Shown here piece by piece: positions 6,430-8,559 of a stretch of DNA of 8,559 nucleotides. The translations under genes and the position numbers were made by a program. The notes beneath the pieces were generated by a model. That model did not search any database, was not told the DNA's origin, and worked only from the letters and a program-made list of their open reading frames with translations. The stretch covers positions 6,996 to 15,554 of the forward strand of contig DKFD01000008.1 of assembly GCA_002452735.1 (NCBI GenBank), in the 5' to 3' direction. This stretch comes from Patescibacteria group bacterium UBA6805 (lineage in GTDB: Bacteria; Patescibacteriota; Minisyncoccia; Minisyncoccales; Minisyncoccaceae). Positions within the stretch are counted from its first letter, which is position 1; each line of letters opens with the position of its first letter.

Positions 6430-6793
6430 AGTTTTTTTGCAAATAACTTTTGTTTTAAGTTTCGCGGGCACGGTTTATTTTATCTTGAGAAAGTCTCCGG
6501 AGGTGATTGCCTTGCCGGAAAAGGATTATTTTCTGAACGCGAAAAAACTAATCAGGAGGGCGGAGAGCAAGACCAAATCATATTTCAAAGAAAAATCCGT
6601 TGTCTGGGAAAATGCTTTGCATAAATTTCTTTTAAGAATAAGAATTCTGTTTTTGAGGGCCGATAACAAGGTGTTCGGCTTGACGCAAAAATTGAAGCAG
6701 AGAGCGGAAAAGAAAAAAGGAGTTGATGAATATTGGAAAGACATTAAGACGTCCTTGAAGAAAAAACCTTCTAAAGAAGACAAGCCGGCATAG
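6419..6793 (+). CDS. Small membrane-anchored basic protein, family unknown
   Basis: 124 aa, not recognised. Residues 5-23 (VFLQITFVLSFAGTVYFIL) form one membrane helix directly at the N-terminus. After a short linker (RKSPEVIALPEKDYF) comes a long, strongly basic, probably helical and cytoplasmic part (40-124), ending in LKKKPSKEDKPA. The charge pattern predicts the N-terminus outside and the basic tail inside, where it could touch nucleic acid or ribosomes; this is inference only. Its ATG overlaps the last 11 nt of tsf, and its last three codons plus the TAG stop lie within the 5' end of the tRNA-Thr gene, so it is the final protein gene of the rpsB-tsf unit. Confidence 0.75.
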   Translation: MNSEVFLQITFVLSFAGTVYFILRKSPEVIALPEKDYFLNAKKLIRRAESKTKSYFKEKSVVWENALHKFLLRIRILFLRADNKVFGLTQKLKQRAEKKKGVDEYWKDIKTSLKKKPSKEDKPA

Positions 6794-6855
6794 CTCAGTG
6801 GTAGAGCAACTGTTTTGTAAACAGTAGGTCGGGGGTTCGAATCCGTCTGCCGGCT
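6784..6855 (+). tRNA. tRNA-Thr (anticodon UGU)
   Basis: The cloverleaf is complete: acceptor GCCGGCA (6784-6790) with TGCCGGC (6848-6854), D-arm GCTC/GAGC, anticodon stem ACTGT/ACAGT (6809-6813, 6821-6825) and loop TTTGTAA, with anticodon TGT at 6816-6818 reading ACA. The T-loop is TTCGAAT (6836-6842). The T-stem (GGGGG with CCGTC) has a G.G mismatch in the middle and one G.U. The discriminator is U73 and no CCA is encoded (next bases CAGG), so a CCA-adding enzyme is required. It overlaps the preceding gene by 10 nt and is probably cut from the rpsB-tsf transcript. Confidence 0.93.
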
Positions 6856-6860
6856 CAGGT

Positions 6861-6883
6861 AAAACCGCTTTTCGGCGGTTTTT
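6861..6883 (+). terminator. Rho-independent terminator after tRNA-Thr
   Basis: 8-bp perfect stem AAAACCGC (6861-6868) with GCGGTTTT (6875-6882), 6-nt loop TTTTCG, closing T-run through 6883. It lies 5 nt after the tRNA and ends the rpsB-tsf-tRNA transcript. The flanking A and T runs would let it act in both directions. Confidence 0.8.
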
Positions 6884-6894
6884 ATGTAGTATAC

Positions 6895-6923
6895 TTGACA
6901 TCTCTCAATATATATTATATAAT
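6895..6923 (+). promoter_or_regulatory. Perfect-consensus sigma70 promoter for the alpha/beta-hydrolase gene
   Basis: TTGACA (6895-6900), exactly 17 nt, TATAAT (6918-6923): a 12/12 match with optimal spacing. Transcription should start near 6930, leaving a leader of about 30 nt that holds the only clear Shine-Dalgarno in the window. Expression is expected to be strong and constitutive. Confidence 0.85.
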
Positions 6924-6947
6924 ATTGTTATCATTTACAACTTCATA

Positions 6948-6955
6948 GGGAGTGA
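6948..6955 (+). promoter_or_regulatory. Shine-Dalgarno site fixing a TTG start
   Basis: GGGAGTGA, 5 nt before TTG 6961, pairs with most of a standard anti-Shine-Dalgarno. It supports the TTG start: an in-frame TGA at 6958-6960 blocks anything longer, and the next in-frame ATG is deep in the protein (residue 79). Confidence 0.7.
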
Positions 6956-6960
6956 TTTGA

Positions 6961-7566
6961 TTGAGTATCAGGAAAGTATTGTTTGTTCCCGGGTTTCTTA
7001 AAGACCCTGAAACCGTACAGATTGTTGAACGAAAAGTAGCCGAGCTCCAACCCCTGTTTCAAAAGAGGGGATGGAAAATCGTGCTGTCTGATTGTTACGG
7101 CGGCCAGCCATCGTCCCTGTCGCTTTTCGAGTATGCCCAGAGAGTGGCAAGGGAAATTGAAAACATCCAGCCCGATGCCGTCATCGCCCACTCCATGGGA
7201 ACCCTGATAGTCAGGGGTTCCTGGAAGCATTACCCGCATTTCTACGGCGCGCTGGCGTTCATCGAGGGGCCTAACATGGGAGCCGCCCGGTGGAAACTTC
7301 TGATTACCGGACTTCCTCTTCGGCTTCCTTGCGTCAAAGACATGGTGCCGAGCAGTGAGTTCATGAAGAGTCTGAAGGACGATGATGTTCCCCAAGATAA
7401 TCTCTTTGTGGAAATTCAGGGCAAGTTTGCGAAGCATCCTCTGGCTGGGAAGGTTTTCCGGCCCCTGCCTTATTGTGGAGGATGGTTTTATTCCTTCCCC
7501 GACGTCGATCACCGGGAGCTGGTAACCGACAAGCGCACGCTTGAAGTGCTGTTCAGGTTGTTGTAG
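6961..7566 (+). CDS. Alpha/beta-hydrolase, lipase/esterase-like
   Basis: 201 aa, probably a cytoplasmic serine hydrolase (no signal peptide). VLFVPGF (6-12) is the first strand and oxyanion-hole region, PDAVIAHSMGTLI (71-83) is the nucleophile elbow with S78 as the likely catalytic Ser, and DVDHREL (181-187) offers H184. FIEGPNMGA (100-108) and MVPSSEFMKSL (128-138) resemble the segments after the elbow in PGAP1/LipA-type lipases. The catalytic acid is not obvious: the usual GDGVV-like stretch is missing, with RPLPYCGGWFYSF in its place. The substrate is unknown. It begins at TTG 6961. It is set apart from its neighbours by a perfect promoter, a Shine-Dalgarno, a non-ATG start, its own terminator and a codon style richer in G+C (CGG, GCG, CTG), which suggests recent acquisition. 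It sits alone between tRNA-Thr and the rrn operon. Confidence 0.82.
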   Translation: MSIRKVLFVPGFLKDPETVQIVERKVAELQPLFQKRGWKIVLSDCYGGQPSSLSLFEYAQRVAREIENIQPDAVIAHSMGTLIVRGSWKHYPHFYGALAFIEGPNMGAARWKLLITGLPLRLPCVKDMVPSSEFMKSLKDDDVPQDNLFVEIQGKFAKHPLAGKVFRPLPYCGGWFYSFPDVDHRELVTDKRTLEVLFRLL

Positions 7567-7584
7567 CACATTAGGTTTGCGGCC

Positions 7585-7617
7585 AAAACCGGTACAATTT
7601 ATGTCGCCGGTTTTTTT
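7585..7617 (+). terminator. Rho-independent terminator after the hydrolase gene
   Basis: AAAACCGG (7585-7592) pairs over 8 bp with CCGGTTTT (7607-7614); the loop is 14 nt and the T-run continues to 7617. It lies 18 nt after the stop and insulates the gene from the rrn promoter. Confidence 0.75.
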
Positions 7618-7651
7618 ATTCAATTGATATAGCCAAACATTAAGGGCTGTA

Positions 7652-7680
7652 TTGACAATTAAAAAAAAGCAGGGTAAGAT
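7652..7680 (+). promoter_or_regulatory. rRNA operon promoter
   Basis: TTGACA (7652-7657, perfect), 17 nt, TAAGAT (7675-7680, 4/6). The predicted start is near 7687, about 60 nt before mature 16S. The spacing and the position directly upstream of 16S make it the likely rrn promoter. Confidence 0.75.
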
Positions 7681-7696
7681 GTTCCTTACTTGAACA

Positions 7697-7710
7697 GATC
7701 TTTGAAAATA
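7697..7710 (+). promoter_or_regulatory. boxA-like rRNA antitermination element
   Basis: GATCTTTGAAAATA in the rrn leader resembles the boxA elements of other bacteria (core CTTTGAAA or CTTTAACA), to which NusB-S10 binds so that the untranslated rRNA transcript resists termination. CTTTGA also pairs with TCAAAG (7711-7716) as a 6-bp hairpin followed a few nt later by six Ts (7721-7726), so an attenuator-like role is an alternative. Confidence 0.5.
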
Positions 7711-7746
7711 TCAAAGTAGGTTTTTTAGAGTTGTTCCGCGATTTTT

Positions 7747-8559
<813 letters not shown>

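Noticed and set aside
6784..7620. tRNA-Thr 3' end as an integration site with the hydrolase gene as cargo
   Set aside because: I found no direct repeat of the tRNA 3' end downstream and no integrase. The similar AAAACCG...CGGTTTT arms on both sides of the gene are explained by two terminators.
6943..7623. Open frame of 226 codons on the minus strand opposite the hydrolase gene
   Set aside because: It mirrors the plus-strand gene, covers that gene's promoter elements and terminator, and its product (many Pro, Arg, Gln, no motif) looks like antisense noise; the plus-strand frame has serine-hydrolase motifs, a promoter and a Shine-Dalgarno.

Overview
The window looks like a piece of chromosome from a Candidate Phyla Radiation (Patescibacteria) bacterium, most likely of the Parcubacteria group. 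The pointers are a LamG protein carrying the tail of a type IV prepilin helix, almost no Shine-Dalgarno sequences, short translation factors (EF-Ts 194 aa, RF1 243 aa), a tRNA without encoded CCA, and a 16S rRNA with shortened variable helices and altered bases in the 530 loop. The assignment is from pattern recognition; a 16S placement would settle it. All genes read with the standard bacterial code, and UGA is used as a stop (prfA, tsf).

Left part (1-3977, all +): the 3' part of a prepilin-type LamG surface protein, a PfkB-family sugar/nucleoside kinase, then a sigma70-type promoter (inside the kinase stop region) driving ribosomal protein L25 and a secreted coiled-coil/MltB-like lytic transglycosylase. 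Middle part (3986-5051, all -): rpmE (L31), a domain-1-less prfA (RF1) starting 2 nt after it, and a possible 42-aa gene whose TTG start overlaps the prfA stop; a hairpin with a T-run on the minus strand closes this unit. From 5052 on (+): a compact divergent promoter region, then rpsB (S2), tsf (EF-Ts), a small membrane-anchored basic protein, and tRNA-Thr(UGU), whose first 10 bases overlap the preceding gene, ended by a hairpin terminator.

Right part (6884-8559, +): an isolated alpha/beta-hydrolase gene with its own perfect-consensus promoter, Shine-Dalgarno, TTG start and terminator, unlike anything else in the window; then the rrn promoter (consensus -35), a boxA-like antitermination element and the first ~813 nt of 16S rRNA, running off the window.

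Most of the window serves translation: ribosomal proteins S2, L25 and L31, EF-Ts, RF1, tRNA-Thr and 16S rRNA. The pilin-LamG protein and the transglycosylase act at the cell surface. The most noteworthy points are the stripped-down RF1 and the possible small gene behind it, the probably leaderless divergent rpmE/rpsB promoters, the coiled-coil/transglycosylase fusion, the 530-loop change, and the foreign-looking hydrolase cassette. I see no CRISPR, insertion sequence, phage genes or defence system.
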